64,000 nt of DNA from Paenibacillus puerhi (lineage in GTDB: Bacteria > Bacillota > Bacilli > Paenibacillales > NBRC-103111): NCBI RefSeq assembly GCF_009846885.1, contig NZ_WUWM01000022.1, positions 1 through 64,000 on the forward strand. Reading direction: 5' to 3'. This document shows, one piece after another, positions 26,395 through 34,998 of this stretch; position 1 is the first letter of the stretch, and each line of letters begins with the position of its first letter. The notes beneath the pieces were generated by a model that saw nothing but the letters and a program-made list of their open reading frames with translations, ran no database searches and was not told where the DNA came from. The translations under genes and the position numbers were made by a program.

Positions 26395-27009
26395 CTAATT
26401 GAATAGGATTAAAGTAACGATTAGCGCGATCAAAACGATGACCGCGGATCTAACCGTTTTTATCCAGCGCGGGGTTGTATAAGGCTCCGTGCTGCTTTTG
26501 ATTTCCAGCTGCTTACGCCATCCATACCTAGTCATACCTTTTGGCTTGTACACCGACAAGACTGTTGCCACAAGCACGATCAACAATCCTCCGCTCGGGT
26601 GTACGATATGAATCGAATCCTTCAACATACTTAGCTCGGTGCTCGACCATGTACTTTTTGATGCTATGGATGCCGCATGGTTCAGTTCTAGTATGTATGC
26701 GACCAACATAAATACCGCTATAACGGTAAACAAAAGCTTAAAAAGGATCCAATAATGACGGAACAACCCCCACTTAGTGCCAAGTGATAACGCAACTCCG
26801 GTGAGCAGCGATGCGAAAGCCACGGGGACAACAATAAAATTAGCAACCAAGGACATGATTTGGATAGCGGATCGTATCATATCGGCATCTTGATTGTTTA
26901 GGAGATAGACGGCTATGGGGATATAAGCGGCTGCGGAGCCGAGCCATCCCATGGTAGTTATCACGTGTATAGTGAGTACTAGCTTACGGAGAGAGGGAGA
27001 AAGAGTCAT
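26395..27009 (-). CDS. DUF2269-like integral membrane protein
   Basis: 204 residues with five predicted membrane helices: about 8-34 (IHVITTMGWLGSAAAYIPIAVYL), 46-72, 86-108, 135-152 and 183-203. The pattern and the opening IHVITTMGWLG resemble DUF2269/CopD-like proteins of unknown function. GGGGAAGGA precedes the ATG. Its stop codon is only 4 bp from the stop of the SLH gene on the other strand, with no terminator visible between. It is downstream of the oxidase gene and probably cotranscribed with it. Function unknown. Confidence 0.6.
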   Translation of the reverse strand: MTLSPSLRKLVLTIHVITTMGWLGSAAAYIPIAVYLLNNQDADMIRSAIQIMSLVANFIVVPVAFASLLTGVALSLGTKWGLFRHYWILFKLLFTVIAVFMLVAYILELNHAASIASKSTWSSTELSMLKDSIHIVHPSGGLLIVLVATVLSVYKPKGMTRYGWRKQLEIKSSTEPYTTPRWIKTVRSAVIVLIALIVTLILFN

Positions 27010-27135
27010 GTATCCTTCCCCCTTATCCCATATACCGTACTTCGTATTAATGCCATATTTTCTTCCACTACAATATCCTCCTGTGCTTCAAAAACATGAT
27101 GGGGACAAGTCTAGCTATGCTGAGATGTAACGCTG

Positions 27136-28380
27136 TTAGCTTTTTAATAAAGCTGCGGCACTTAATGTCATGAGATGCTGCGGAGGCAAGCCCATCAGTA
27201 CTCTTCCGTATAGCTCTAGTCCAGTCGATGCGGTAGTCAGCGCATGATTGGAACCGCCTCGAATGTCCCGGAATATTTGAGACAAGCGATTGGAATCGGC
27301 AATGACACTTCCACCGCTCTCCGCCATGAGCAGATCTACGGCTTCCCAGCACAACATGGCTGCATAGGTCATATCTGTCTGCAGCTGTGCCATTTCCTTT
27401 AAAGTAAATGGTTCTGTGTTTTGCACGTGGCGCTCCAGATTGTCAATGGTTCGACTGATATGAAGATGAGCGGACTCGACCTTCATAGCCGCAAGTCCTA
27501 CTTTATACTGAATATGACCCACGGCCGCTTGAGAAGTATGGACTGTCATTGAAATTCCCTTGTGAGGCGCTTTCTCCACAAAATACTCGAGAGCCCCTCT
27601 GGCGAGTCCGAGAATCGCGCTTATACCCGTGGTGAGGATGATAATAAGCTGTCCGTAAGGTCTGTATCTGTCACGTCCTTTCAACGGGGCAGGCATTGCG
27701 CCTCCCTGATGCATATCTTGAGTGATGACGTATTTGTCCGGGACAAATAAATGTTTGATTGCCAGACTATTACTTGCGGATCCCCTTAAACTCATCGTAT
27801 ACCAATCGTCAACAATCGTGACTTCACTCATCGGAATGACGGCCAGCATCATCCCCATAGCCTTGTCTTCCTGCATGGACTTTCTGTCCTTCAAGCTTAA
27901 CAAAGCATGGGTTGCATGCGTTGAACCTGAACCGAACCCCCAAAAGCCTTCCTCTATCCAATACCCTCCGTCCACTTTTTTCACAACCGCTTTATTTGCC
28001 AGCAACACCGAACAAAAGCGTATCTCTTCTGCCTGGTTAAAGATCGAATCCAATACGTCGGAAGGTAAAGATAGTGCTGCATTATAGTTATTTCCATTGA
28101 TGATTTGAACGACCCAGCCCACCGAACCATTCCCCTTGGCCACCTCGGAAATAATCTCGACCATGGCACGGATACTCACATCATGACCCCCGTACTCTTT
28201 CGGTGTGCCAAGCTTAAAAAAACCGGCATCCGAAATGGTTTGAATCACTTCATCAGGAATATGTCGTTCTTCATCAATAATCGTTCCGAACTTCTGCAGA
28301 TAGGGAACTAACTCGGCAGCATGGTTTAGCAGTTGCTGTTCAAGAGCAGTAAGTTGACGTTCCGTACTTAAGTTGGCCAT
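27136..28380 (-). CDS. Acyl-CoA dehydrogenase-fold flavin monooxygenase/oxidase
   Basis: 414 residues with the acyl-CoA dehydrogenase fold: N-terminal helical domain (IPDEVIQTISDAGFFKLGTP), central beta domain (WGFGSGSTHATHALL, SLRGSASNSLAIKHLFVP) and C-terminal helical bundle (QTDMTYAAMLCWEAVDLLMAE). The catalytic Glu of true acyl-CoA dehydrogenases is not evident. The length and the GSVGWV motif fit the group of two-component flavin monooxygenases such as HsaA and other HpaB-like enzymes, which use reduced flavin from a partner reductase to oxidise small aromatics. No reductase lies next to it. It is divergent to a TetR gene, which probably represses it. The DNA is AT-richer than region 1. 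Confidence 0.7.
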   Translation of the reverse strand: MANLSTERQLTALEQQLLNHAAELVPYLQKFGTIIDEERHIPDEVIQTISDAGFFKLGTPKEYGGHDVSIRAMVEIISEVAKGNGSVGWVVQIINGNNYNAALSLPSDVLDSIFNQAEEIRFCSVLLANKAVVKKVDGGYWIEEGFWGFGSGSTHATHALLSLKDRKSMQEDKAMGMMLAVIPMSEVTIVDDWYTMSLRGSASNSLAIKHLFVPDKYVITQDMHQGGAMPAPLKGRDRYRPYGQLIIILTTGISAILGLARGALEYFVEKAPHKGISMTVHTSQAAVGHIQYKVGLAAMKVESAHLHISRTIDNLERHVQNTEPFTLKEMAQLQTDMTYAAMLCWEAVDLLMAESGGSVIADSNRLSQIFRDIRGGSNHALTTASTGLELYGRVLMGLPPQHLMTLSAAALLKS

Positions 28381-28399
28381 TAACCTTCACTCCTTAATC

Positions 28400-28444
28400 T
28401 ACACGTGTATATTTAAATTATACTTGTCGATTAAATGATATAAT
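28400..28444. promoter_or_regulatory. Divergent promoter region with palindrome between oxidase and TetR genes
   Basis: TACACGTGTA (28400-28409) is a perfect 10-bp palindrome and TATAAT (28439-28444) is a -10 box for the TetR gene. The AT-rich interval between the two genes is the likely place for the TetR operator. No second copy of the palindrome was seen. Confidence 0.4.
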
Positions 28445-28513
28445 GTATAATTGGTTTCAACAACCGATAAAATCGCAGATCTGTCGAAAACGATACAGAG
28501 AGAGGAATCTGTC

Positions 28514-29071
28514 ATGAACCCAAAACCAACCGAAGACCTTCGAGTCAAAAGAACCCATAAGCTTTTATTCAATGCTCTGTTGGATTTAATGGAAAAACAC
28601 CCGTTTGAGCAAATAACGGTGAAGCAGATCTGCGATCTAGCGATGGTGCATCGAACTACGTTCTACACTCATTTTCAAGATAAATTCGATTTACTTTCAC
28701 GTGCTATGCAACAAATTGCCGATGAAGAATTTAAAGACCTTGACGATGTATCCTTTTCTCCAGCCGATAATTTTAGGGAATTACTTTCTTTAGCAATCAA
28801 ACACAAGAAATTGTTTTCCATTCTTTTAGCTGAAGAGAGGGATTCCTTGAGAAATCTGTTGCGAAGAGAGATGGGGAGGGGGATGAGGGATTACTTGGCC
28901 CACCATCATTTGATGGAGGAGAGGTCCATCGATATGCAAATTAAAATAGAGGCCTACATCGGTGCCGTGCTTGGTGTGGTAACTTGGTGGATTGAGAGCA
29001 ATATGCCTATCGATCACGAAGAATTATTTTCAAAAATGAATATCTTTTCAGAAGGGAAATTTGCAGAATAA
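28514..29071 (+). CDS. TetR/AcrR family transcriptional regulator
   Basis: 185 residues. The N-terminal helix-turn-helix (about 12-58: THKLLFNALLDLMEKHPFEQ, CDLAMVHRTTFYTHFQDKFD) is classical TetR. The C-terminal helical domain, rich in acidic and basic pairs and ending GAVLGVVTWWIESNMPIDHEEL, resembles the TetR_C_7/8 group seen in DhaS-like regulators. ATG 28514 is preferred over an in-frame upstream start at 28451 because GAGAGGA precedes it and the extra residues are not TetR-like. It is divergent to the flavin oxidase and likely represses that operon until its ligand binds. Confidence 0.85.
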   Translation: MNPKPTEDLRVKRTHKLLFNALLDLMEKHPFEQITVKQICDLAMVHRTTFYTHFQDKFDLLSRAMQQIADEEFKDLDDVSFSPADNFRELLSLAIKHKKLFSILLAEERDSLRNLLRREMGRGMRDYLAHHHLMEERSIDMQIKIEAYIGAVLGVVTWWIESNMPIDHEELFSKMNIFSEGKFAE

Positions 29072-29096
29072 CTCCGGCGGGGCATAGGATGAACAT

Positions 29097-29136
29097 AAAG
29101 CACCGGGATTTCCAGGCTTGGAAATTCCGGTGCTTT
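29097..29136. terminator. Bidirectional terminator between TetR and ferredoxin genes
   Basis: AAAGCACCGG-G-ATTTCC pairs with GGAAAT-T-CCGGTGCTTT around a 6-nt loop. A/T-rich flanks on both sides make it usable by the convergent transcripts. Confidence 0.8.
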
Positions 29137-29139
29137 AGT

Positions 29140-29493
29140 TTAGGAGGAGGCGGCTTTGCGCGTCGGCAAGATGCGGTCGATGAACGGCGTCGTGTCCAGC
29201 TCGGCAAGCCTGGTCCGGCCCTTGCCCCAGCCGATCGTCTCACGCCAGCTGCCCAGCACGTTCGTCTCGATCAGCTGCTCCTGCGTGGGAGGGGCGTCGA
29301 GCGGTTCGGCATAGGGAGCGACATACAGTGCATCGACCGGGCAATATGCCTCGCAAATGAAGCAGGTTTGGCAGTCTTCCTGTCTGGCAATGATCGGAAT
29401 CCCGTTATCCCCCTGGTCAAATACATGGGTCGGGCATACGCGTACGCACATGTTGCAGGAAACGCACCGATCCGGGCTGACTAATTCAATCAT
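29140..29493 (-). CDS. Two-[4Fe-4S] ferredoxin, AprB-like
   Basis: 117 residues with two complete cluster motifs near the N-terminus: CVSCNMCVRVCP (10-21) and CQTCFICEAYCP (41-52). The remaining C-terminal 60 residues lack cysteine and end in a tail typical of small subunits that wrap around a partner. It overlaps the flavoprotein gene by 4 bp (ATGA), so the two are translationally coupled and probably form a complex. The arrangement recalls the AprB/AprA pair of adenylylsulfate reductase, although similarity to true AprB cannot be tested here. It should transfer electrons to or from the flavoprotein. Confidence 0.85.
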   Translation of the reverse strand: MIELVSPDRCVSCNMCVRVCPTHVFDQGDNGIPIIARQEDCQTCFICEAYCPVDALYVAPYAEPLDAPPTQEQLIETNVLGSWRETIGWGKGRTRLAELDTTPFIDRILPTRKAASS

Positions 29494-31100
29494 GGGACAA
29501 CGACCTCCTGCCTGGCTTGTAGTACTTCCTGTCTAACCCGGATCTCATCGATGCCGGAAACAATGAGGCGATGCTGCTGGGCAGGGTCCGTGTCGGGGTA
29601 TTCCGTCAGCATGTGCAGGCCGCGCGTTTCCTTGCGCTCCAATGCGGCGGTATACATCCAGCGGGCCGTGGCTGCCATGGCAGCGGCTTCGCGTGTGCGG
29701 ACCCGGCCCTGTACGGTCGGGCGGACCGTTCCGCTCAGTCCTTCGGTCCAGACGGCGCGCAGACGCTCAAGGGACTGCTGCAGCACCGGTACGCTGCGGA
29801 AGTAATTGATATCTAGCGGGAACACCTCCTGCTGGACAGCTTGAACGACCGCGCCGGCATCGATCTCCTCCGCAACCGCCGCCGAGCCGGAGCGTTCCCC
29901 GAGGCCGTACCGGCCGGCCGGCTTCAGGCTCCTTGCCGACACGCTGCCGCTCTGGGCGAGCGCGTGCCGGGCAGCCCCGGCACCGGCCCAGCTGCCGGAG
30001 CTGATCGCCCAGGAGGCGTTGAACGCGCCTCCGCCTGACTTGGCCCCCGTGACGCGTTCCCGGGTAGCCGCATCTCCGGCGGCGTACAAGCCGGGAACGG
30101 TCGAAGCGCAGTCGTCGCCGGTCAGCCGGATGCCGCCCGTGCCGCGAACGGTACCTTCGTATCGGAGGGTAAGCGGGAACCGCTCGGTGAACGGATCGAT
30201 ACCCGCGCGATCGAGGGGAAGGAAAAATATCGCATGCGACTTGCGGAGGATCTGGCGTTTTTCCTCCGTATCTGCATGGTTCAGCACGGCATAGACCGGC
30301 CCTTGGCTGAGCATGCGGGGAAGGAAGTCACCCGCACGCGGGCCGCCTCCCTGCAGGACGGTGCCATCCTCGGAGGTGTAGGTCGCCCAGTTCAGCAGCC
30401 GTCCGCGGGTATTGGTGGCGAAGGCCGCGCTCGGGGCGTACTGCCGGGTGAATTCCATCCCTGAGAGCTCCGCACCGAGCTCTGCCGCCATCAGCAGTCC
30501 GTCTCCGGTGAGCACGTTGCAGCCGAGACCTTTGCTGAGAAAGGCGCAGCCGCCGGTAGCGATGACTACGGCGTGGGCGCGAACCTCCCATTCGCCTCCG
30601 TCCAGGCGGGATACTCCGCGCGCGCCGCCGACGCCATGCTCATCGACAAGCAGCTCGAGCGCGGGAGACTGATCCAGGATTTTCACGCCGGCGCGCGCCA
30701 CCTGGCGGCGCATCAGCTTCATATATTCGGGACCCTGCAGATGGTCCCGGAGCGGCACGCCGTCCTCGTCACGGCGGAACGGGTATCCCCAGCTTTCCAC
30801 CAGCTCCAGGCTTTCGTATACCTGATCCAGCACGCGGTGTATCCATGCCGGCTCCGCCAGGTAGCCGCTCTCTCGGTAACGCTGCTGGACGGCTTGCTCC
30901 CGCAGCTCGGGGTCGGGAGGTAGATAGAGCAGATTGGTCCCTCCCGGAGCCGTAGCCCCGCTGGAGCCAAGGTATCCTTTGTCGACTAGAACGACGCGGG
31001 CGTTGTGACGAGCTGCGCTCCAGGCGGCCCAGGCTCCGGCCGGTCCGCCTCCGATGACGAGCACATCCGCTTCAAGCTTCATGATGCCGGTTGAACTCAT
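29490..31100 (-). CDS. FAD-dependent oxidoreductase, fumarate reductase/AprA-like flavoprotein
   Basis: 536 residues. The FAD-binding Rossmann motif is at the N-terminus (ADVLVIGGGPAGAWAAWSAA, then LVDKG), followed by SSGATAPGGTN, the central ATGGCAF region, a capping domain, and a C-terminal FAD segment (GLYAAGDAATRERVTGAKSG). RGTGGIRL sits where fumarate reductases have the HTMGG segment. The protein belongs to the succinate dehydrogenase/fumarate reductase/AprA flavoprotein superfamily. The start at 31100 is chosen because AGGGGGT lies 8 nt upstream; an in-frame ATG at 31127 has no such signal. It is in an operon behind a sulfonate-type importer, suggesting a redox step on an imported sulfur or nitrogen compound. 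The substrate is unknown. Confidence 0.8.
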   Translation of the reverse strand: MSSTGIMKLEADVLVIGGGPAGAWAAWSAARHNARVVLVDKGYLGSSGATAPGGTNLLYLPPDPELREQAVQQRYRESGYLAEPAWIHRVLDQVYESLELVESWGYPFRRDEDGVPLRDHLQGPEYMKLMRRQVARAGVKILDQSPALELLVDEHGVGGARGVSRLDGGEWEVRAHAVVIATGGCAFLSKGLGCNVLTGDGLLMAAELGAELSGMEFTRQYAPSAAFATNTRGRLLNWATYTSEDGTVLQGGGPRAGDFLPRMLSQGPVYAVLNHADTEEKRQILRKSHAIFFLPLDRAGIDPFTERFPLTLRYEGTVRGTGGIRLTGDDCASTVPGLYAAGDAATRERVTGAKSGGGAFNASWAISSGSWAGAGAARHALAQSGSVSARSLKPAGRYGLGERSGSAAVAEEIDAGAVVQAVQQEVFPLDINYFRSVPVLQQSLERLRAVWTEGLSGTVRPTVQGRVRTREAAAMAATARWMYTAALERKETRGLHMLTEYPDTDPAQQHRLIVSGIDEIRVRQEVLQARQEVVVP

Positions 31101-31160
31101 ATGCTTACCCCCTATGAATGGCTCCATGCCGGTAGGCCTGACGACCTCCGGGGAGAAGGA

Positions 31161-32201
31161 TTACTTCAAGATCCATTGACTGATGTCGAAATCCTTCTCG
31201 GCCAGCTTCTCGTCGACCAGAAATTTCTTGGTGCCTTCGAGCAGCTTGAGCCCTTCGTCGGTGAACGGAACCTCCTTGATTCCGCTGATCGGGCTGACCT
31301 TCTCGATAAGCTCCGGCGTGGAGTTATTCAAGTCGGCCAGAAACTTGTAATATTCGGCAGGATTCGCCTTGACATCGCTCAGTGCCTTCAGGCGAGCTTC
31401 GTTCCAAATTTTAGGGAAATCCGGATTTTTGCTTAAATACTCCTCGCTTACGACGGTTGCGTTCGTACCCAGCAGATGCGGATGCTTCGTAGCGTCATCG
31501 ATCAGCGGGTAGCCTTGGTCGATCTGCTTCAAGGCGAATACGCCGGTCGTCGTCATCGCGTCGATCTCGCCTCGGGCGAGCGCAGCCTCGGCATCGACGC
31601 GAAGCATGTGTACAATTTTCACGTCGGTAATATTCGAATCCTTCAGAAGACCGGCGAGATAGCGGTGATGGAAGGAGCCCTTCTGGGTGGATATGGTTTT
31701 GCCCTTAAGCTCGGCAAGAGTGGTGGGGCCGTTCTTCTTCCCGATCAGATAGCCGATGTTATCGATGGTTCCCTGTGTAATAAATCTTGTTTTGGCGCCG
31801 GTCGATTTGGCCAGGATGGCCGGCGTGTCGCCCAGGCTGCCGAAGTCGAGCCGTCCGCTGATCAGCGATTCGCTAAGGTCTGGCCCGTTCGGGAAGGCGG
31901 TCAGCTTGACCTCGGTGATGCCGTGCTTCTTCAGCTCTTCCTGAATGATGCCTTTGTAAAGTCCCCAGCCTTCGGCGCTTCCAGGGAAATTCAGCTTACT
32001 GGTGCCGATATAGCCGTAGTTCAGCGTGACGGGAACTTGGGCTTTGGCCGCTCCGCCCGCCGCAGAGCCCGTACTTGGCGCTGCGTTTTTATCGGTAGCC
32101 GTTCCGCACGCCTGCGTTACCAGCATAGTAAGAGCGAGGGTAAGGATACCTGTGGTCAAACGAACTTTGCGCGAACCGGATTTGACAGATGATGATTGCA
32201 T
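31161..32201 (-). CDS. SsuA/TauA-family substrate-binding lipoprotein
   Basis: 346 residues. The N-terminus has a basic segment, a hydrophobic stretch (TGILTLALTMLV) and the lipobox TQACG, giving a membrane-tethered lipoprotein. The mature part is the NMT1/SsuA-like fold (LNYGYIGTSKLNF, SESLISGRLDFGSLGDTPAI, GKTISTQKGSFHHRYL), used for sulfonates, taurine, nitrate or thiamine precursors. ATG 32201 follows GGGGAG. A longer in-frame start at 32228 lacks a good ribosome binding site. It is the third layer of the leftward operon, after the ATPase and two permeases. Confidence 0.88.
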   Translation of the reverse strand: MQSSSVKSGSRKVRLTTGILTLALTMLVTQACGTATDKNAAPSTGSAAGGAAKAQVPVTLNYGYIGTSKLNFPGSAEGWGLYKGIIQEELKKHGITEVKLTAFPNGPDLSESLISGRLDFGSLGDTPAILAKSTGAKTRFITQGTIDNIGYLIGKKNGPTTLAELKGKTISTQKGSFHHRYLAGLLKDSNITDVKIVHMLRVDAEAALARGEIDAMTTTGVFALKQIDQGYPLIDDATKHPHLLGTNATVVSEEYLSKNPDFPKIWNEARLKALSDVKANPAEYYKFLADLNNSTPELIEKVSPISGIKEVPFTDEGLKLLEGTKKFLVDEKLAEKDFDISQWILK

Positions 32202-32251
32202 GGATGAGCTCCCCTTTTCTTGGATCATGGATGTGGATGGCCGGATGGCCG

Positions 32252-33106
32252 TTAGCCTTGAAAGCTGTCTCTCCAGCTTAGCAGCCTCTTTTCAAGCAGG
32301 CGGACCAGCGAATCGACGAGTTTGCCGATGACGGCGAAGATGATAACCCCTACAAAGATGAGCTCGGTAGTCGAGGTCTGTTTGCCAAAGTTGATCAGGA
32401 AGCCGATCCCCGCCTGCGAGCCGATCAGCTCCGCCACCACGAGCCCCAGCCAGGAGATGGCGACAGACAGGCGCAGGCCGAGCAGGATGCCGGGCAGGGC
32501 GGCAGGTAGAACAAGGCGAAAGATTTGCTTGGTTTTAGTGAAATTCAGCACCCTGGCCACATCAAATAGCTTCTGATCGACGCTGCGGATTCCCAGAAAG
32601 GTATGAATGTACATCGGGAAGAAGGAGCCGCTGGCGATAATAACGATCTTGGATGTTTCCCCGAAGCCGAACCACAGGATGATCAGCGGGGCGATAGCCA
32701 GATGGGGGATGACGCGCAGCATCTGGAAGGACGGGTCGAGCATAAACTCGAGCCGCTGCACGAATCCGACCAGAAACCCGAACAGCAATCCGAGCGAGCC
32801 TCCGATGAGGAAGCCGATGCCGGCCCGCTGGAGCGAGATGGACAGATGCTGCGCGAGCTCCCCGGAAGCGATCAGCGTCCGGAATTCCGCTGCGATATGC
32901 AGCGGGGTCGGTAGAAATTCACGGGTGAACAAGCCGAGGTCTCCCGCCACCTGCCAGGCAACCAGGATCAGCACGGGCAGCAGAGAGCCGATCACAGCAT
33001 CGTTCAGCTTTTCCTTGAGCCATCTCGTACGCTGCACGGCGAGCTCGGAGCTGCCCTTTCTCTCGAGGCGCGGGGATTGCTCCAGCGCCTTTATTGCGTT
33101 GCTCAT
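32252..33106 (-). CDS. SsuC/TauC-family ABC transporter permease (second copy)
   Basis: 284 residues, about six membrane helices. The segment PHLAIAPLIILWFGFGETSK and the loop LFDVARVLNFTKTKQIFRLV are characteristic of SsuC/TauC/NrtB permeases. It is a clear paralogue of the permease encoded just upstream (compare PHLAIAPLFILWFGIGETSK). Its ribosome binding site GGAGGAGG directly abuts the left copy of a tandem palindromic repeat. Either the two permeases form a heterodimer or they serve two alternative importers sharing one ATPase. Confidence 0.88.
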   Translation of the reverse strand: MSNAIKALEQSPRLERKGSSELAVQRTRWLKEKLNDAVIGSLLPVLILVAWQVAGDLGLFTREFLPTPLHIAAEFRTLIASGELAQHLSISLQRAGIGFLIGGSLGLLFGFLVGFVQRLEFMLDPSFQMLRVIPHLAIAPLIILWFGFGETSKIVIIASGSFFPMYIHTFLGIRSVDQKLFDVARVLNFTKTKQIFRLVLPAALPGILLGLRLSVAISWLGLVVAELIGSQAGIGFLINFGKQTSTTELIFVGVIIFAVIGKLVDSLVRLLEKRLLSWRDSFQG

Positions 33107-33117
33107 TGGATAACCTC

Positions 33118-33192
33118 CTCCAAGTTTTCCGAAGGAAAACTACTTCGTAAGCATAAGCTCCAAGTTTTCCAGAGGAAAACAGCTTCGTAAGC
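33118..33192. repeat. Tandem pair of 35-bp palindrome-containing repeats
   Basis: Two nearly identical 35-bp units occupy 33118-33152 and 33158-33192, 40 bp apart. Each contains GTTTTCC-nn-AGGAAAAC, able to form a hairpin, followed by CTTCGTAAGC. They differ at only a few bases around the hairpin loop. They lie between the two permease genes. I recognise the general type as a dispersed intergenic element in Paenibacillus genomes; this is from memory. Confidence 0.85.
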
Positions 33193-33205
33193 TAACGGCA
33201 CGGAC

Positions 33206-34054
33206 TCAGCCGCCCTTGTAGCTGTCGCGCCAGCTCAGCCACTTGCGTTCAAGCAGCCTGACCAGCAGGTCGGACAGGATGCCGAACGAGGCGAAGATCA
33301 GAATGCCGACGAAGACAACGGGCGTCTTGGAAAACTGCCTGGCATCCGACATCAGATAGCCGATCCCCTCCGTCGAGCCCATCAGCTCGGCGACAACCAG
33401 ACCTAGCCAGGAAACGCCCAGCGAGATGCGGATACCGAGCAATATATTCGGCAGCGCCGCCGGCAGGATCAGTCTCACAATTTGCTTCCATCTGCTGAAG
33501 CCGAGGACCCTCGTCACATCGAACAGCTTATTGTCCGCGCCTCGGATACCCATAAACGTATTAATGTATAGCGGAAAAAAGGCGCCCTTGGCAATCAGCA
33601 AAATCTTCGAGGTTTCGCCGATGCCGAACCACAGAATAAATAACGGCGCTATGGCCAGATGCGGCACCATGCGGATCATCTGGACCGTAGGGTCGAGCGC
33701 TCTCTCCGTCCTGCGGAACAAGCCGACCAGGATGCCTAGTGCGAGTCCGAGACTTGCGCCCAGGGCAAAGCCGCCAAGGACCCGCAGTATGCTGATCCTG
33801 AGGTTGCTCGCCAGCTCGCCCGTCTGCGCCAGCCGGATAGCGGCTTGGGCAATCCGCAGCGGAGTAGGGAAGAGAAGCGGAGAGATCAGGCCCAGGTCGC
33901 CGAAAACCTGCCAGGCGGCGAGCAGCAGAAGCGGGAGCAGCGAGCCAAGCAAAATTCGGGCGAGTCGTTGTCTAATCCGTACTTCACGGTCCGATAAGAG
34001 AGGCTTCTGGACATATTCGGTTGGTGCTGATGCTACAGGCCCGCGTGGGCTCAT
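33206..34054 (-). CDS. SsuC/TauC-family ABC transporter permease (first copy)
   Basis: 282 residues, about six membrane helices. PTVQMIRMVPHLAIAPLFIL and the cytoplasmic loop LFDVTRVLGFSRWKQIVRLI identify the same family as the downstream paralogue. ATG 34054 has GGGAGGA about 7 nt upstream. It lies 30 bp after the ATPase gene. The 99-bp gap to the second permease is filled mostly by the tandem palindromic repeat. Confidence 0.88.
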   Translation of the reverse strand: MSPRGPVASAPTEYVQKPLLSDREVRIRQRLARILLGSLLPLLLLAAWQVFGDLGLISPLLFPTPLRIAQAAIRLAQTGELASNLRISILRVLGGFALGASLGLALGILVGLFRRTERALDPTVQMIRMVPHLAIAPLFILWFGIGETSKILLIAKGAFFPLYINTFMGIRGADNKLFDVTRVLGFSRWKQIVRLILPAALPNILLGIRISLGVSWLGLVVAELMGSTEGIGYLMSDARQFSKTPVVFVGILIFASFGILSDLLVRLLERKWLSWRDSYKGG

Positions 34055-34084
34055 GGCGATTCCTCCCTGCGATCGAACGCTATA

Positions 34085-34861
34085 TTAGATCCCGGAGCTG
34101 TCGATCAGCTCGAGCTCTTCAATCTTCTCCAGCTCGCCCAGCACCTTCAGGCGGAGCTCCTGGAACGAGGTGGTCGTCTTCCTGCGCGGCACGGGCAGAT
34201 CAATCGGAACGATGCTGCGGATAGCGCCCGGCCGGGGCTTCAGGACCACTACGCGATTAGCCAAGTAGATCGCTTCATCGATGTCGTGGGTCACAAAGAT
34301 CATCGTCGTCCTGTTTTTCTGCCAAATATCGATGAGAACTTCCTGCATATGCGTACGGGTAAAGGCGTCCAGCGCGCCAAATGGCTCGTCAAGCAGCAGC
34401 ACCTTGGGATTGCGGAGCAGCGCTCTTGCGATGGCCACCCGCTGGGCCATCCCGCCCGACAGCTCGCGGGGGAAAGCCTTCTCGAAGCCCTCCAGCCGCA
34501 CGAGACCGATTAACTCGTTTACCTTCCGGCGCACCTCGTGATCCCTCAGCGACAGATCGGCGGCGATGTTTTTTTCGACCGTCAGCCAGGGGAACAGGCG
34601 AGGCTCCTGGAAGATGAAGCCTTTATCGATGCCGGGCCCCACTATTGGCTGCCCCCCGAGCCGCACATCACCCGTGAACTGGACGTCGAGCCCGGCGATA
34701 ATTTTCAACAGCGTGCTTTTGCCGCAGCCGCTCGGCCCGATTACAGTCAGGAACTCCCCTTCTTTTACGTGAAGCACAATGTCATTCAGCGCTTGTACGG
34801 ACCCCTTGCTCGTATGAAATATTTTGCCCACATGCTCGATGCTCAATAACGGTACGGACAT
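34085..34861 (-). CDS. SsuB/TauB-family ABC transporter ATPase
   Basis: 258 residues with all ABC motifs: Walker [10 protein letters not shown] (42-50), Q-loop in [11 protein letters not shown], signature LSGGMAQR, Walker [13 protein letters not shown] and the H-loop in [20 protein letters not shown] is typical of sulfonate/nitrate/taurine importers. It is the first gene of a leftward six-gene operon (ATPase, permease, permease, binding protein, flavoprotein, ferredoxin). AAGGAGATG sits upstream of the ATG. Confidence 0.92.
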   Translation of the reverse strand: MSVPLLSIEHVGKIFHTSKGSVQALNDIVLHVKEGEFLTVIGPSGCGKSTLLKIIAGLDVQFTGDVRLGGQPIVGPGIDKGFIFQEPRLFPWLTVEKNIAADLSLRDHEVRRKVNELIGLVRLEGFEKAFPRELSGGMAQRVAIARALLRNPKVLLLDEPFGALDAFTRTHMQEVLIDIWQKNRTTMIFVTHDIDEAIYLANRVVVLKPRPGAIRSIVPIDLPVPRRKTTTSFQELRLKVLGELEKIEELELIDSSGI

Positions 34862-34892
34862 GTCTCATCATCTCCTTCAGCTCCACAACAAA

Positions 34893-34934
34893 ACGGAGCC
34901 CATTCCAAATAACAAGCATTCAGAATGTCTCCGT
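34893..34934 (-). terminator. Terminator-like hairpin in the leader of the sulfonate-type operon
   Basis: Read on the minus strand, ACGGAG-A-CATTC pairs with GAATG-GG-CTCCGT and is followed by TTTTGTT, about 30 nt before the ATPase start codon. It would end transcription inside the leader unless read through, so it is a candidate attenuator. The T-run is short and no known riboswitch fold was recognised. Confidence 0.45.
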
Positions 34935-34957
34935 TCGGTAAGGTAGACAAGTATTCG

Positions 34958-34988
34958 TTTAATTCATAGTTTTCGGGTATGAATTAAA
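34958..34988. promoter_or_regulatory. Perfect 11-bp inverted repeat just downstream of the promoter
   Basis: TTTAATTCATA (34958-34968) and TATGAATTAAA (34978-34988) are perfect complements with a 9-bp centre. Transcription from the promoter at 34999-35027 would start near 34992, so the repeat occupies the first transcribed bases: either a repressor operator or a 5' hairpin. Confidence 0.55.
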
Positions 34989-34998
34989 TGTTTTGATT

